A stretch of 64,000 nt of DNA from Candidatus Dormiibacterota bacterium (GTDB taxonomy: Bacteria > Acidobacteriota > Polarisedimenticolia > Gp22-AA2), in assembly GCA_035635555.1 (NCBI GenBank), contig DASQAT010000028.1, positions 133,885 through 197,884 on the forward strand. The letters are read 5' to 3'. The notes beneath the pieces were generated by a model that made no database searches, was not told where the DNA came from, and worked only from the letters and a program-made list of their open reading frames with translations. How positions within the stretch are numbered: position 1 is the stretch's first letter; each line of letters opens with the position of its first letter. Both the position numbers and the translations under genes were made by a program. Shown piece after piece: positions 9,107 through 16,969 of the stretch.

Positions 9107-10048
9107 TTGCGGTCTTTCGGACCAACCGGGTCTGATTCGTCCCGTACCGTCGCCGGCGAGGCGGCGCTGTGCCGTGCCGACCTCCACGTGCACACGCTTC
9201 ACTCCGGGACGGGTCACCTGCGGATGCCGCGGCTGCGCCGGGGCCTGCCCGATCCGGGACTCGTGTACCGGGCCGCCCGTGCCCGCGGCATGGACTTCGT
9301 AACCTTCACCGATCTCGACACGATCGACGGCTGCCTGTCGTTCCTGGACCGCCATCCGGACGCCGGCGATTTCTTCGTTTCGGAGGAGGTTCGGGCGGTC
9401 GAGCCGCGCACGCGCGCCGTCGTGAGCGTCCTGGTCTACGACCTGACCGAAGCGCAGCACAGGGACCTTCGGGCGCTCCGGGGTGACGTTCGCGACGTCG
9501 CCTCCTACGTGCAGAGCGCGGGCCTCCTGGCGTCCCTCGGGTCGGTCCTGGAGGTCCTCGAGGCGGGAGGATCGGAAGGGACCGTGCGGGATCTCATCCG
9601 TCTGTTCGACTGCTTCGAAATCAGGAACGGCGCGGAGGACCGGACGTGCAACGAGCTGATGTCGCGCCTGGTGCAGGAGACCACCGCGGGTCGCGGCTTC
9701 GGCGTGACGGCCGGCAGCAACGCCCACACGTCCGGGCGGGTGGGACGCACCTCGACGGTCGCGCGGGCCCGCGACCGGGCCGGATTCCTCGAGGCGGTGC
9801 GCCGGCGCCGGACCTGGGCGGCGGGGAGCCACGGGGATGTCTGGGGCTCATTCGCCGAGGTGCTGGGGAGGGCTCCTCTGCACCTCTCCGCGGCCCCGCT
9901 CCTCGGCCACGCCGTGCGGCGCGCGCGCAGGAACGCGGGCGCCCGGCGGGCGAGACGACGGCTCGATACCATCGATGTGGAAAAATTCCAGCAGAAGGCA
10001 CGATCGTTCCAGATCACGGGCCCGCGTAGTGAACCCGGGACCCGATGA
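9107..10048 (+). CDS. PHP-domain protein with incomplete metal site
   Basis: A 313-residue protein of the PHP (polymerase and histidinol phosphatase) superfamily, usually metal-dependent phosphoesterases. The first motif DLHVHTLHSG is intact (H27, H29). The second, usually TDHD, reads TDLD (68-71); the late GSDAH motif reads GSNAH (203-207). So some metal ligands are changed and activity may differ. The C-terminal 80 residues are basic and Arg-rich with no PHP counterpart. The start is TTG at 9107, chosen because GGAGGG lies 7 nt before it and this places the gene after the Rrf2 stop. It precedes the radical SAM gene; substrate unknown. Confidence 0.75.
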   Translation: MRSFGPTGSDSSRTVAGEAALCRADLHVHTLHSGTGHLRMPRLRRGLPDPGLVYRAARARGMDFVTFTDLDTIDGCLSFLDRHPDAGDFFVSEEVRAVEPRTRAVVSVLVYDLTEAQHRDLRALRGDVRDVASYVQSAGLLASLGSVLEVLEAGGSEGTVRDLIRLFDCFEIRNGAEDRTCNELMSRLVQETTAGRGFGVTAGSNAHTSGRVGRTSTVARARDRAGFLEAVRRRRTWAAGSHGDVWGSFAEVLGRAPLHLSAAPLLGHAVRRARRNAGARRARRRLDTIDVEKFQQKARSFQITGPRSEPGTR

Positions 10049-10096
10049 GGCGCGCTGAACCGTCCGTGGGAGTCGGTACATCCAACTGGGGCGCCC

Positions 10097-10147
10097 ATGA
10101 ACCTCGACACACAACCGACCGATGTTTCTAGAGAGGAGCGCACATGA
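10097..10147 (+). CDS. Possible 16-residue leader ORF overlapping the radical SAM start
   Basis: An ATG with a GGGGC stretch upstream opens a 16-codon frame (begins MNLDTQPTD, ends REERT) whose TGA overlaps the radical SAM ATG as ATGA. The ribosome site of the radical SAM gene (GAGAGGAG) lies inside it. It could be a translational-coupling leader peptide. It is short enough to be chance, and no known peptide family is recognised. Confidence 0.3.
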   Translation: MNLDTQPTDVSREERT

Positions 10148-12201
10148 GCCAGGCTGTGGCCCGGATCGATGAGAGGACCGAAGTCGGGTTGGAAGCGCGC
10201 CCGGTTCCCCCGGCGCCCCGACCGGCGGCGGCGCCTCAGGCGCCGGCCCCGAAGCGGGGAGCGACGCGCTATCTCCGCCCGCACGTCGTAGCGGGCTCGC
10301 TGCTCAAGGCGGCGGCCCACTTGACCTGGCACGCTTTCCAGGCGGTGAACACGCGCCTGCCCTACGGCGTGAAGCAGCCGAAGTGGGCTCCCGCGCCGCT
10401 GATGAAGAGCAAGGACCGGACGTTCCCGCAGCTGGGCTTTCCCAGGGAGACCGACTCGCTGTGCCCCCAGTGCGTCAAGGACGTGCGCGAGAGCATCGTC
10501 CAGGGGGAGAGCGACTGGCGCGTCCTCATCGACGGCAAGCCGGGGGAGATCAAGGCGAAGATCGTCGAGCGCGGCAACCAGATCTGGATGGAGAAGGACT
10601 GCCCTCGCCACGGCCACTTCGAGGATCTCATGGCCATGGATGCCGACTTCCTGCGGCGCATGGAGCGGCTGTACCCGGGTCGGGACTTCCGCATGGCGCC
10701 CGATCCGTTCCACAACCACGGCTCCTCCACCATCAAGTATGGCCGCGGCGCGGTCCTGACCGTCGACCTGACGAACCGCTGCAACATGATGTGCAACCCC
10801 TGCTTCATGGACGCCAACCAGGTCGGGTACGTGCACGAGCTGACGTGGGACGACGTCCGCCAGATCCTCGACAACTCGATCAACGTGAAGCCGCACCGGC
10901 AGATGTCGGTGCAGTTCTCGGGCGGCGAGCCGACCCTGTCGCCGTATTTCCTCGACGCGGTCGCCTACTCGCGCAAGGTCGGCTACAACAGCGTGCAGGC
11001 GGCGACCAACGGCATCCGGTTCGCGCAGGACCTCGACTTCGCGAAGCGCGCCAAGGCGGCCGGGCTGCGGCTGGTCTACCTCCAGTTCGACGGAGTCACG
11101 AACGAGGCCAACAACCACCGCGGCGTCGGCAACCTGTTCGACGTCAAGAAGCGGGCCATCCAGAACCTGAAGGCGGCCGGCATCGACGTCACCCTGGTCA
11201 CGACGATCGTCAACACCATCAACGATCAGCAGGTGGGGCCGATCATCCAGTTCGCCATCGACAACATCGACAAGATCAACGCCGTGTCGTTCCAGCCGGT
11301 GTCCTTCACCGGGCGGGACGAGGACATCGACGACGAGTCCCGCCGGAAGCAGCGCTACACCCTGTCGCACCTGGCGCACGACGTCAAGAAGCAGCTCGGC
11401 ATCACCGAGCCGCTGCGCGACTGGTATCCGCTGTCGGCCTCCGGCCCCTTCTCGGACCTGCGCGACCAGCTCGAGGGGGCCGACGCGGAATGGGGCTCCC
11501 TGAAGTGCGGCTGCCACCCCAACTGCGGCGTCGGCACGATGCTCCTGGTCAACCAGACGAACAAGACCGCCGTGCCCTTCCCGCAGATCCTGGACACCGA
11601 CCGGCTGCTCGTGGATCTCAAGACCATCAACGACACCTGCCGCGCGAAGCCGGTGACGGTCTTCCAGTTCGTGCTGTCGGTGCTGCGCAACGCGCGTTTC
11701 TCCGAGATGCCGGAGGGCATGAACCTCTGGGAGATGATGAAGATCATCGACGGCCACAACGGCGGCAAGCTCGGCCTGGCCGAGAAGTCCCGCTACAACT
11801 GGCGCATCATGATGGTCGCGGGGATGTGGTTCCAGGATCTGTTCAACTACGACTTCCGCCGCACGGAGATGTGCATCATCCCCTACGCGACGCAGGTGGG
11901 AGAGGTCTCGTTCTGCGCCTACAACACCGGCGTGGGCTGGCGGCAGATCGTCGAGAAGATGTTCTCCACCCACAGCACCGCCCAGTGGTTCAAGGAGAAG
12001 GGGCGCCATCCGATCTTCGCCGCGGGCAAGCACGTTCCGCTCGGGCCGTCGTCGGACAGCGCCCAGCCGCTGCCGGTCGTCTCCGAGATCCACGTCCAGG
12101 GGCGGGAGACTCCGGTCGTTCCCGCCGTCTCCCCGGCGGCCCTGCAGGGCTCATCCTCCGAAGGGACCGCCGCCTGCGGCACGGGGTGCGGCTGCCACTG
12201 A
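10144..12201 (+). CDS. Tetraether-lipid-synthase-like radical SAM protein
   Basis: A 685-residue radical SAM enzyme. The SAM-cluster motif is CNMMCNPC (C213, C217, C220; CX3CX2C) followed by a GGEPT glycine motif (260-264). Before it, LCPQC (107-110) and DCPRHGHFE (C153) form the N-terminal Cys set typical of the MJ0619/Tes group, which binds a rubredoxin-like iron. After it, KCGCHPNCG (455-462), C577 and C591 could hold auxiliary clusters. Tes couples lipid tails to make membrane-spanning tetraethers in archaea; bacterial relatives are linked to membrane-spanning lipids. Extra parts are an 80-residue Pro/Ala-rich N-terminus and a Cys-rich tail ending CGTGCGCH. No B12 or SPASM domain is evident. 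The family is likely; the exact product is inference. Confidence 0.72.
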   Translation: MSQAVARIDERTEVGLEARPVPPAPRPAAAPQAPAPKRGATRYLRPHVVAGSLLKAAAHLTWHAFQAVNTRLPYGVKQPKWAPAPLMKSKDRTFPQLGFPRETDSLCPQCVKDVRESIVQGESDWRVLIDGKPGEIKAKIVERGNQIWMEKDCPRHGHFEDLMAMDADFLRRMERLYPGRDFRMAPDPFHNHGSSTIKYGRGAVLTVDLTNRCNMMCNPCFMDANQVGYVHELTWDDVRQILDNSINVKPHRQMSVQFSGGEPTLSPYFLDAVAYSRKVGYNSVQAATNGIRFAQDLDFAKRAKAAGLRLVYLQFDGVTNEANNHRGVGNLFDVKKRAIQNLKAAGIDVTLVTTIVNTINDQQVGPIIQFAIDNIDKINAVSFQPVSFTGRDEDIDDESRRKQRYTLSHLAHDVKKQLGITEPLRDWYPLSASGPFSDLRDQLEGADAEWGSLKCGCHPNCGVGTMLLVNQTNKTAVPFPQILDTDRLLVDLKTINDTCRAKPVTVFQFVLSVLRNARFSEMPEGMNLWEMMKIIDGHNGGKLGLAEKSRYNWRIMMVAGMWFQDLFNYDFRRTEMCIIPYATQVGEVSFCAYNTGVGWRQIVEKMFSTHSTAQWFKEKGRHPIFAAGKHVPLGPSSDSAQPLPVVSEIHVQGRETPVVPAVSPAALQGSSSEGTAACGTGCGCH

Positions 12202-12229
12202 GGGCCGCCGCGTCCGGGCAGGCACCCGG

Positions 12230-13654
12230 ATGAGACGCACCAAGATCATCGCCACGCTCGGTCCGGCCACGGCGACACCCACGGCCCTCACGGGGCTGCT
12301 GCGCGCCGGGGTCGATGTCGTGCGCCTCAACATGTCCCACGGGGACCACGCCGCCCACGCCCGGGCGATCGCGACGACCCGCCGCGCCGCGGCGGACCTG
12401 GGACGGCCGGTCGCCGTCCTGGCGGACCTGCAGGGATCCAAGGGGCGCGTCGGCTCGCTGGCCGGCGGCCGGCCGCTCGTCCTGCGGCGCGGTGACGTCG
12501 TCACGCTCACGCCCCGGAGGGTTCCCGGCCGCCCCGGGCTCATCCCGACCTCCCACCGCGGCCTCGCCCGCGACGTGCGGCGGGGCGATCCGATCCTGCT
12601 CGACGACGGCCGCATCGAGCTGATCGTCCTGCGCAGCCGCGGGCAGGACGTGGTCGTCCGCGTCTTAGCCGGCGGTCTCCTCCACGAGCACAAGGGGATG
12701 AACCTGCCCGGTACCGATCTCACCGGCGGCGCCCTCACCTCCAAGGACCGCGCCGACCTGGAATTCGCTCTGCGGCATGGGGTCGACTACCTGGCGCTGT
12801 CGTTCGTGCGCTCCGCCGGGGATGTGGAGCGCGTTCGGCGCCTGCTGGGACGGCGGGGGAGACGCGTGCCGCTCATCGCCAAGCTCGAGGTGCGCCGCGC
12901 CGTGGAGCGGCTCCCCGAGATCCTGCATGCGGCCGACGGCGTGATGGTGGCGCGCGGAGACCTCGGGGTCGAAGTGCCGCTCGAGCGGGTCCCGGTGCTG
13001 CAGAAGTGGATCCTGCAGGAGGCCAACCGCGCGGGTGTGATCGCCATCACGGCGACCCAGATGCTCGAGTCGATGGTCGAGCAGCCGCGCCCGACCCGCG
13101 CCGAGGCGTCGGACGTCGCGAACGCCATCTTCGACGGGACCGACGTGGTCATGCTGTCCGCCGAGACCGCCTCGGGAAAATTTCCCCTGCGGGCGGTTGC
13201 GGTGATGGATCGCATCATTCGCGAGGCCGAGAAGAGCGGGTTGCACTGGCCGGCGCGGAGCGCCGGGCCTCCCCCGGGGGCCGGTCTGGAGGTGCGCGCC
13301 GTGGCGCACGCGGCGGTCGACGCCGCCCGCGAGTGGGGGGCGCGCGCCATCGTGGTCTACACCCAGACCGGCGAGACCGCCCGCGTCCTGTCCAAGCTGA
13401 GGCCGCCCTGCCCGATCATGGCGCTCGCCCCCACGGAGCAGGCGCGGCGACGCATGGCCCTGTGGTGGGGTGTCCTGCCCCTGGCGATGCGCTTCTCGCG
13501 CAGCACCGACCGGATGCTCCGGGACGGCGAGCGTGCTCTCCTCGCCGCGCGCCTCTTGAAGAGGGGCGCCCGGGTCGTCGTGGTGTCGGGCACGTCGCCC
13601 CAGGCCGGCGCGACGAACCTCATGAAGCTGCACCGTCTCGGGGAAGGGCGCTGA
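12230..13654 (+). CDS. pyk: Pyruvate kinase
   Basis: A 474-residue glycolytic enzyme converting phosphoenolpyruvate and ADP to pyruvate and ATP. The barrel starts with RRTKIIATLGPAT and VVRLNMSHGDH. The substrate/metal segment LIAKLEVRRAVERL aligns with the catalytic Lys-Glu motif (IAKIE in most members), and MVARGDLGVEVPLE and TATQMLESM are the pyruvate kinase signatures. The C-terminal domain begins at about residue 350. It lies 28 nt after the radical SAM gene on the same strand, so co-transcription is possible although the functions look unrelated. It converges with pheA, 7 nt apart. Confidence 0.95.
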   Translation: MRRTKIIATLGPATATPTALTGLLRAGVDVVRLNMSHGDHAAHARAIATTRRAAADLGRPVAVLADLQGSKGRVGSLAGGRPLVLRRGDVVTLTPRRVPGRPGLIPTSHRGLARDVRRGDPILLDDGRIELIVLRSRGQDVVVRVLAGGLLHEHKGMNLPGTDLTGGALTSKDRADLEFALRHGVDYLALSFVRSAGDVERVRRLLGRRGRRVPLIAKLEVRRAVERLPEILHAADGVMVARGDLGVEVPLERVPVLQKWILQEANRAGVIAITATQMLESMVEQPRPTRAEASDVANAIFDGTDVVMLSAETASGKFPLRAVAVMDRIIREAEKSGLHWPARSAGPPPGAGLEVRAVAHAAVDAAREWGARAIVVYTQTGETARVLSKLRPPCPIMALAPTEQARRRMALWWGVLPLAMRFSRSTDRMLRDGERALLAARLLKRGARVVVVSGTSPQAGATNLMKLHRLGEGR

Positions 13655-13661
13655 GACGCGG

Positions 13662-14507
13662 TCAGAGGCGCGGTGTGCGCGCCCGCGGGTAGGAGCCGAG
13701 GACGCGCACGAAGTCGCACACCTCCTCGAGGTGCCGGAGCGCGTTCTTGACCCTCTCCTCGCGCGGCGACCCGTCCACATCCACGTGGAAGACATATTCC
13801 CAGGGGCGCCCGCGCATCGGGCGGGACTCGATCTTCAGGAGATTGATGTCGCGCAGGGCGAAGACACCCATGCAGCGGAACAGCGCGCCGGGGACATGCC
13901 GGGTGGCGAACAGGATCGAGGTCTTGTCCGGCGGTCCCAGCGGTCGTCCGTCACGCGACAGCAGGAAGAAGCGGGTGAAATTGGCCCGGTGGTCCTCGAG
14001 ACCCCGCTTCAAGATGCGTGCTCCGTACAGGCGGGCCGCCAGCTCCGAGGCGATGGCCGCCCCGTCGCGCGCCCGCTCCTCGCGCAGCAGCCGCACGCTT
14101 CCGGCGGTGTCATACGTTGCGACGCGGACCAGGCGCGGGTTCCGGCGGAAGAACCGCTCGCACTGGGCGAGGGCCACCGGGTGCGAGTAGACGCGCCGCA
14201 CGTCCCGGAACCTGACGCCCGGAAGGGCCACGAGCGCGTGGGTGACGCGGATGATCGCCTCCCCGGCGACCTTGAGCGGGGAGGCGAGGAGCAGGTCGTG
14301 CACCCTGTGGATCGAGCCGGCGATGGTATTCTCGACCGGCGCCAGGGCGAAGCGGCAGCGTCCCGTCTCCGCCGCCCGGAACAGCCCGTCGAACTCGGCG
14401 CAGGGCACGATCCGGGCGCCCGCGCCGAAGAGCGAGAGCACCGCCAGCTCCGAGAACGCCCCCCTCTCACCCTGGATGCCGACGCGGGGCGAGCCGGTCC
14501 GTTTCAT
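13662..14507 (-). CDS. pheA: Prephenate dehydratase (PheA), monofunctional with ACT domain
   Basis: A 281-residue enzyme of phenylalanine synthesis (prephenate to phenylpyruvate). The N-terminus begins VGIQGERGAFSELAV as in the family, the middle shows APVENTIAGSIHRVHDLL, and the catalytic NFTRFF (Thr-Arg-Phe) motif is present. The C-terminal ACT regulatory domain has the IESRPMRGRPWEYVF segment that usually senses phenylalanine. There is no chorismate mutase domain. Its ATG overlaps the stop of the formimidoyltransferase gene (ATGA), so it is the last gene of a minus-strand operon starting at or before gshA. Confidence 0.94.
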   Translation of the reverse strand: MKRTGSPRVGIQGERGAFSELAVLSLFGAGARIVPCAEFDGLFRAAETGRCRFALAPVENTIAGSIHRVHDLLLASPLKVAGEAIIRVTHALVALPGVRFRDVRRVYSHPVALAQCERFFRRNPRLVRVATYDTAGSVRLLREERARDGAAIASELAARLYGARILKRGLEDHRANFTRFFLLSRDGRPLGPPDKTSILFATRHVPGALFRCMGVFALRDINLLKIESRPMRGRPWEYVFHVDVDGSPREERVKNALRHLEEVCDFVRVLGSYPRARTPRL

Positions 14508-15466
14508 CGCCCGTCTCCGCGCTCACGTGCCTCAGACTCCTCGAGCCGCCGCTCGAGGACCCTGGAGGGATCGAACTCCTCCAGCATGAGGGAATGACGC
14601 GCCGCCTGGAACAGCGCCTCCGCGGGGACGAGACCGACGATCTCGCTGCCGGCGATCCCGACGCTGTGGCGGGCGGCTTCCTCGCGAACCCTGTCGAAGA
14701 CCACGTGCAGAGGTGTCCTGCGGAAGTCCGTCATGTTGATCGACACCTGGGCCAGGTTGCGGTCCTTCAGCAGGACGCCCATCGCCTTGACGCAGGGAAG
14801 ACCGCCGTCCTTCTCGCGGATGAGCCGGGCAATCGATTTCGCAAGGTCCAGATCGGCGGACGCGAGATTGATGTTGTAGGCGATCAGGAACTCGCGTGCT
14901 CCGATGGCGACGCAGCCGGCGCTCGGGTGCACGCGGTCCGGCCCGAAATCCGGCTTCCACCGCGGGTCCTTGATCTTCTCGGGGAATCCCTCGAACCCGC
15001 CCTTGCGGATCTCGGCCAGGTTGCGCCTCGAGGGGGTGAGCGCCGCGTTCTCGTAGAGGTAGACCGGCAGGTCGTGACGTCTGGCTATCGCGTCGCCGAG
15101 ATCGCGCGCCAGGAGGACGCAGTCCCGCATCGCGAGACCCCGGATCGGCACGAGTGGCAGGACGTCCACCGCCCCCATGCGCGGGTGGGCGCCGGTGTGG
15201 GCCCTCAGATCGATGCGCTCGATGCAGGCCGCGACCAGGGCGAGGCAGGCCGCGTGAATCGCCTCAGGGCTGCCCGCGAGGGTGAGGACGGAGCGGTTGT
15301 GATCGGAGTCGGACGAGAAGTCGAGGACCGACGCCGGTCCGCTCCGACGGACGGCGTCGAGGATGGCGTCGATGACCTCGCGCCGTCGCCCTTCGCTGAA
15401 ATTGGGGACGCACTCGACGACGGGGGTGAGCGGGGCGCGCGGCCCCGGTCCGTCACCCGCTTCCAT
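14504..15466 (-). CDS. ftcD: Glutamate formimidoyltransferase (FtcD N-domain type)
   Basis: A 320-residue protein matching the formiminotransferase part of FtcD: it starts VVECVPNFSEGRRREVIDAI, followed by DSDHNRSVLTLAG, the LRAHTGAHPRMGAVDVLPLVP motif and NINLASADLDLAKSIA, all typical of the family. It moves the formimino group between formiminoglutamate and tetrahydrofolate, usually in histidine breakdown. No cyclodeaminase domain is attached and no hut genes are near, so the physiological role here is open. The ATG at 15466 is only 2 nt after the gshA stop, suggesting tight coupling. The other in-frame start codons would run into gshA. Confidence 0.9.
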   Translation of the reverse strand: MEAGDGPGPRAPLTPVVECVPNFSEGRRREVIDAILDAVRRSGPASVLDFSSDSDHNRSVLTLAGSPEAIHAACLALVAACIERIDLRAHTGAHPRMGAVDVLPLVPIRGLAMRDCVLLARDLGDAIARRHDLPVYLYENAALTPSRRNLAEIRKGGFEGFPEKIKDPRWKPDFGPDRVHPSAGCVAIGAREFLIAYNINLASADLDLAKSIARLIREKDGGLPCVKAMGVLLKDRNLAQVSINMTDFRRTPLHVVFDRVREEAARHSVGIAGSEIVGLVPAEALFQAARHSLMLEEFDPSRVLERRLEESEARERGDGR

Positions 15467-15468
15467 GC

Positions 15469-16848
15469 TCAGGAAACCTCGACCTGGGTCTGCGACAGCG
15501 CCTCGACCAGCTTCAGCGGGTTTCTGCCCATGGGGCCTTCCCAATCCGCGGCGAGTCGAGCGGCGGGGCAGCCACCCTCCCCCCCGAGGCGACGGTCGAG
15601 GATGGCGAGGTGCTCCGATTCCTCCGGGCACCCCTGGTTGTTGAGACCCTGGCGTGCCAGGCGGACCAGCTCGATGAGCAGGTCGCGGGCCGGCACGGTC
15701 CCGGCGGTCCCCTCGCCGCGTCCCTGTGCGGGGGCCGGCAGGCGCGCCGCCGGACCGGCGCGGCAGACGTCCTCGAGAAGCCGCTCGCGTTCCTTGAAGG
15801 ACATGTCGCGCACCAGCCCCCAGGCCGCGCGGCGCGACGCACCGTCGTAGAGGATCCCCTTGAGAAACGCCGCCAGGGCCAGGCAGGACGCGGGCTCCCC
15901 GGAGTCCGTGCCGCGCACCTCGATGTACTTCTTCAGCCGGACTTCCGGAAACAACGTGGACAGATGGATCTCCCAGTCGAGAAGCGTCGGCTTCTCGCCG
16001 TCGAACCCCTTTCTGATGAACTTGCGGAACGTCAGGCCGTTCGCCGGGCGGTAGTCCTCGCCGCGCACCACGAAGAACATCGGCACGTCGAGGGCGTACT
16101 CGAGGTAGTCGTGGAATCCGGCCCCGTCCTTGAAGACGAACGGCAGGAGACCGCAGCGATCCGGATCGGTGTCGAGCCAGGCCCACGCACGGTAGGTCAT
16201 GTAGCCGTTCAGCCGGCCGTCCAGGATCGGAGAATTGGCGAACAGCGCGGTCAGGAGGGGCGACAGGCCCATGGCCGTGCGGAGCTTGTCCGCGGCGTCG
16301 GTCTCGCTGCCATAGTCCAGGTTGATCTGGATGCCGCAGGTCTGCTTCATCATGACGTGGGCGCGCGAGCCGCGCTTCGGAAGGTAGTCGCGCATGATGG
16401 CGTAGCGTTTCTTGGGGATGAAGCCGATCTCGTCCAGCGGAGTGAACGGCTGCAGTCCGATGCCGAGCCACGCGATGCCGTGCGGACGGGAGACCTCTTC
16501 CACGGCGGAGATGTAGGCGGCGAGCTCGTCACGCAGGGTCGCCAGGCCGCGATGCACCGCGCCCGACAGCTCCATCTGGGCCCCGGGCTCGAGGGTGATC
16601 CGCGTTCCCCCCTTGGAGAGACCGAGGATCCGCCCCCCCTCCAGCATCGGAGTCCAGCCGGCGCTCTTGGCCAGCGTGTTCAGGATGGTCTCGACCGAGG
16701 CCGGGCCTTCATACGGCACCGCGCGCCCGCTGTCGCGGAACACGCCCGCGCGCTCGTACTCCAGGCCCACACCCCAGCGCTCACGGGGCTTCGAGCCGCT
16801 CTCAAAGTATCCCTGCAGGTCCTCTTCCCGCGTGATGGTCGCGTCCAT
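15469..16848 (-). CDS. gshA: Glutamate-cysteine ligase, plant/alphaproteobacterial type
   Basis: A 459-residue enzyme of the GCS2-type family, making gamma-glutamylcysteine, the first step of glutathione synthesis. Visible family segments are WGVGLEYERAGVF near the N-terminus, TLEPGAQMELSG in the active site, MMKQTCGIQINLDYGSE, MTYRAWAWLDTDPDRCG, and YIEVRGTDS late in the protein. Length is normal. GGGAGA lies just before the ATG. No gshB is in the window. The gene heads the gshA-ftcD-pheA group and lies 121 nt after the MinD-like fusion gene, with an extended -10 element in the gap. Confidence 0.92.
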   Translation of the reverse strand: MDATITREEDLQGYFESGSKPRERWGVGLEYERAGVFRDSGRAVPYEGPASVETILNTLAKSAGWTPMLEGGRILGLSKGGTRITLEPGAQMELSGAVHRGLATLRDELAAYISAVEEVSRPHGIAWLGIGLQPFTPLDEIGFIPKKRYAIMRDYLPKRGSRAHVMMKQTCGIQINLDYGSETDAADKLRTAMGLSPLLTALFANSPILDGRLNGYMTYRAWAWLDTDPDRCGLLPFVFKDGAGFHDYLEYALDVPMFFVVRGEDYRPANGLTFRKFIRKGFDGEKPTLLDWEIHLSTLFPEVRLKKYIEVRGTDSGEPASCLALAAFLKGILYDGASRRAAWGLVRDMSFKERERLLEDVCRAGPAARLPAPAQGRGEGTAGTVPARDLLIELVRLARQGLNNQGCPEESEHLAILDRRLGGEGGCPAARLAADWEGPMGRNPLKLVEALSQTQVEVS

Positions 16849-16869
16849 GCGTCTCCCGGGAAAGCGGGG

Positions 16870-16878
16870 ATTCTATCA
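16870..16878 (-). promoter_or_regulatory. Extended -10 promoter candidate for gshA
   Basis: On the minus strand the sequence reads TGATAGAAT, an exact TGn extension plus TAGAAT (5 of 6 to consensus). No clear -35 is seen, which extended -10 promoters tolerate. It would give a leader of about 15 nt before the ATG at 16848. Confidence 0.35.
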
Positions 16879-16882
16879 GATG

Positions 16883-16900
16883 CGCCCCGGCACCGGGGCG
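16883..16900. repeat. GC-rich inverted repeat between the fusion gene and gshA
   Basis: CGCCCCGG-CA-CCGGGGCG, 8-bp arms. It sits 70 nt past the fusion gene stop and just before the gshA extended -10. No T-run follows, so it is either a weak terminator/processing hairpin or chance in GC-rich DNA. Confidence 0.35.
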
Positions 16901-16969
16901 ATTCGCCGGGGGGGGCGCGGACCCGGGACACCGGTCTCGACGACCCGCGGGCGCGCGTGCCGAGCCGGA

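Noticed and set aside
10144-12201. Radical SAM protein as a RiPP maturase with the 16-residue ORF as precursor
   Set aside because: No SPASM/RRE signature is visible, the short ORF lacks Cys and a leader-core layout, and the Cys pattern fits the Tes/MJ0619 group better.
10144-12201. B12-dependent radical SAM (GDGT ring synthase type)
   Set aside because: There is no cobalamin-binding DxHxxG-type N-terminal domain; the N-terminus is low complexity followed by the LCPQC set.
16883-16900. Rho-independent terminator after the MinD-like fusion gene
   Set aside because: The stem is strong but no T-run follows on the minus strand, so I list it only as an inverted repeat.
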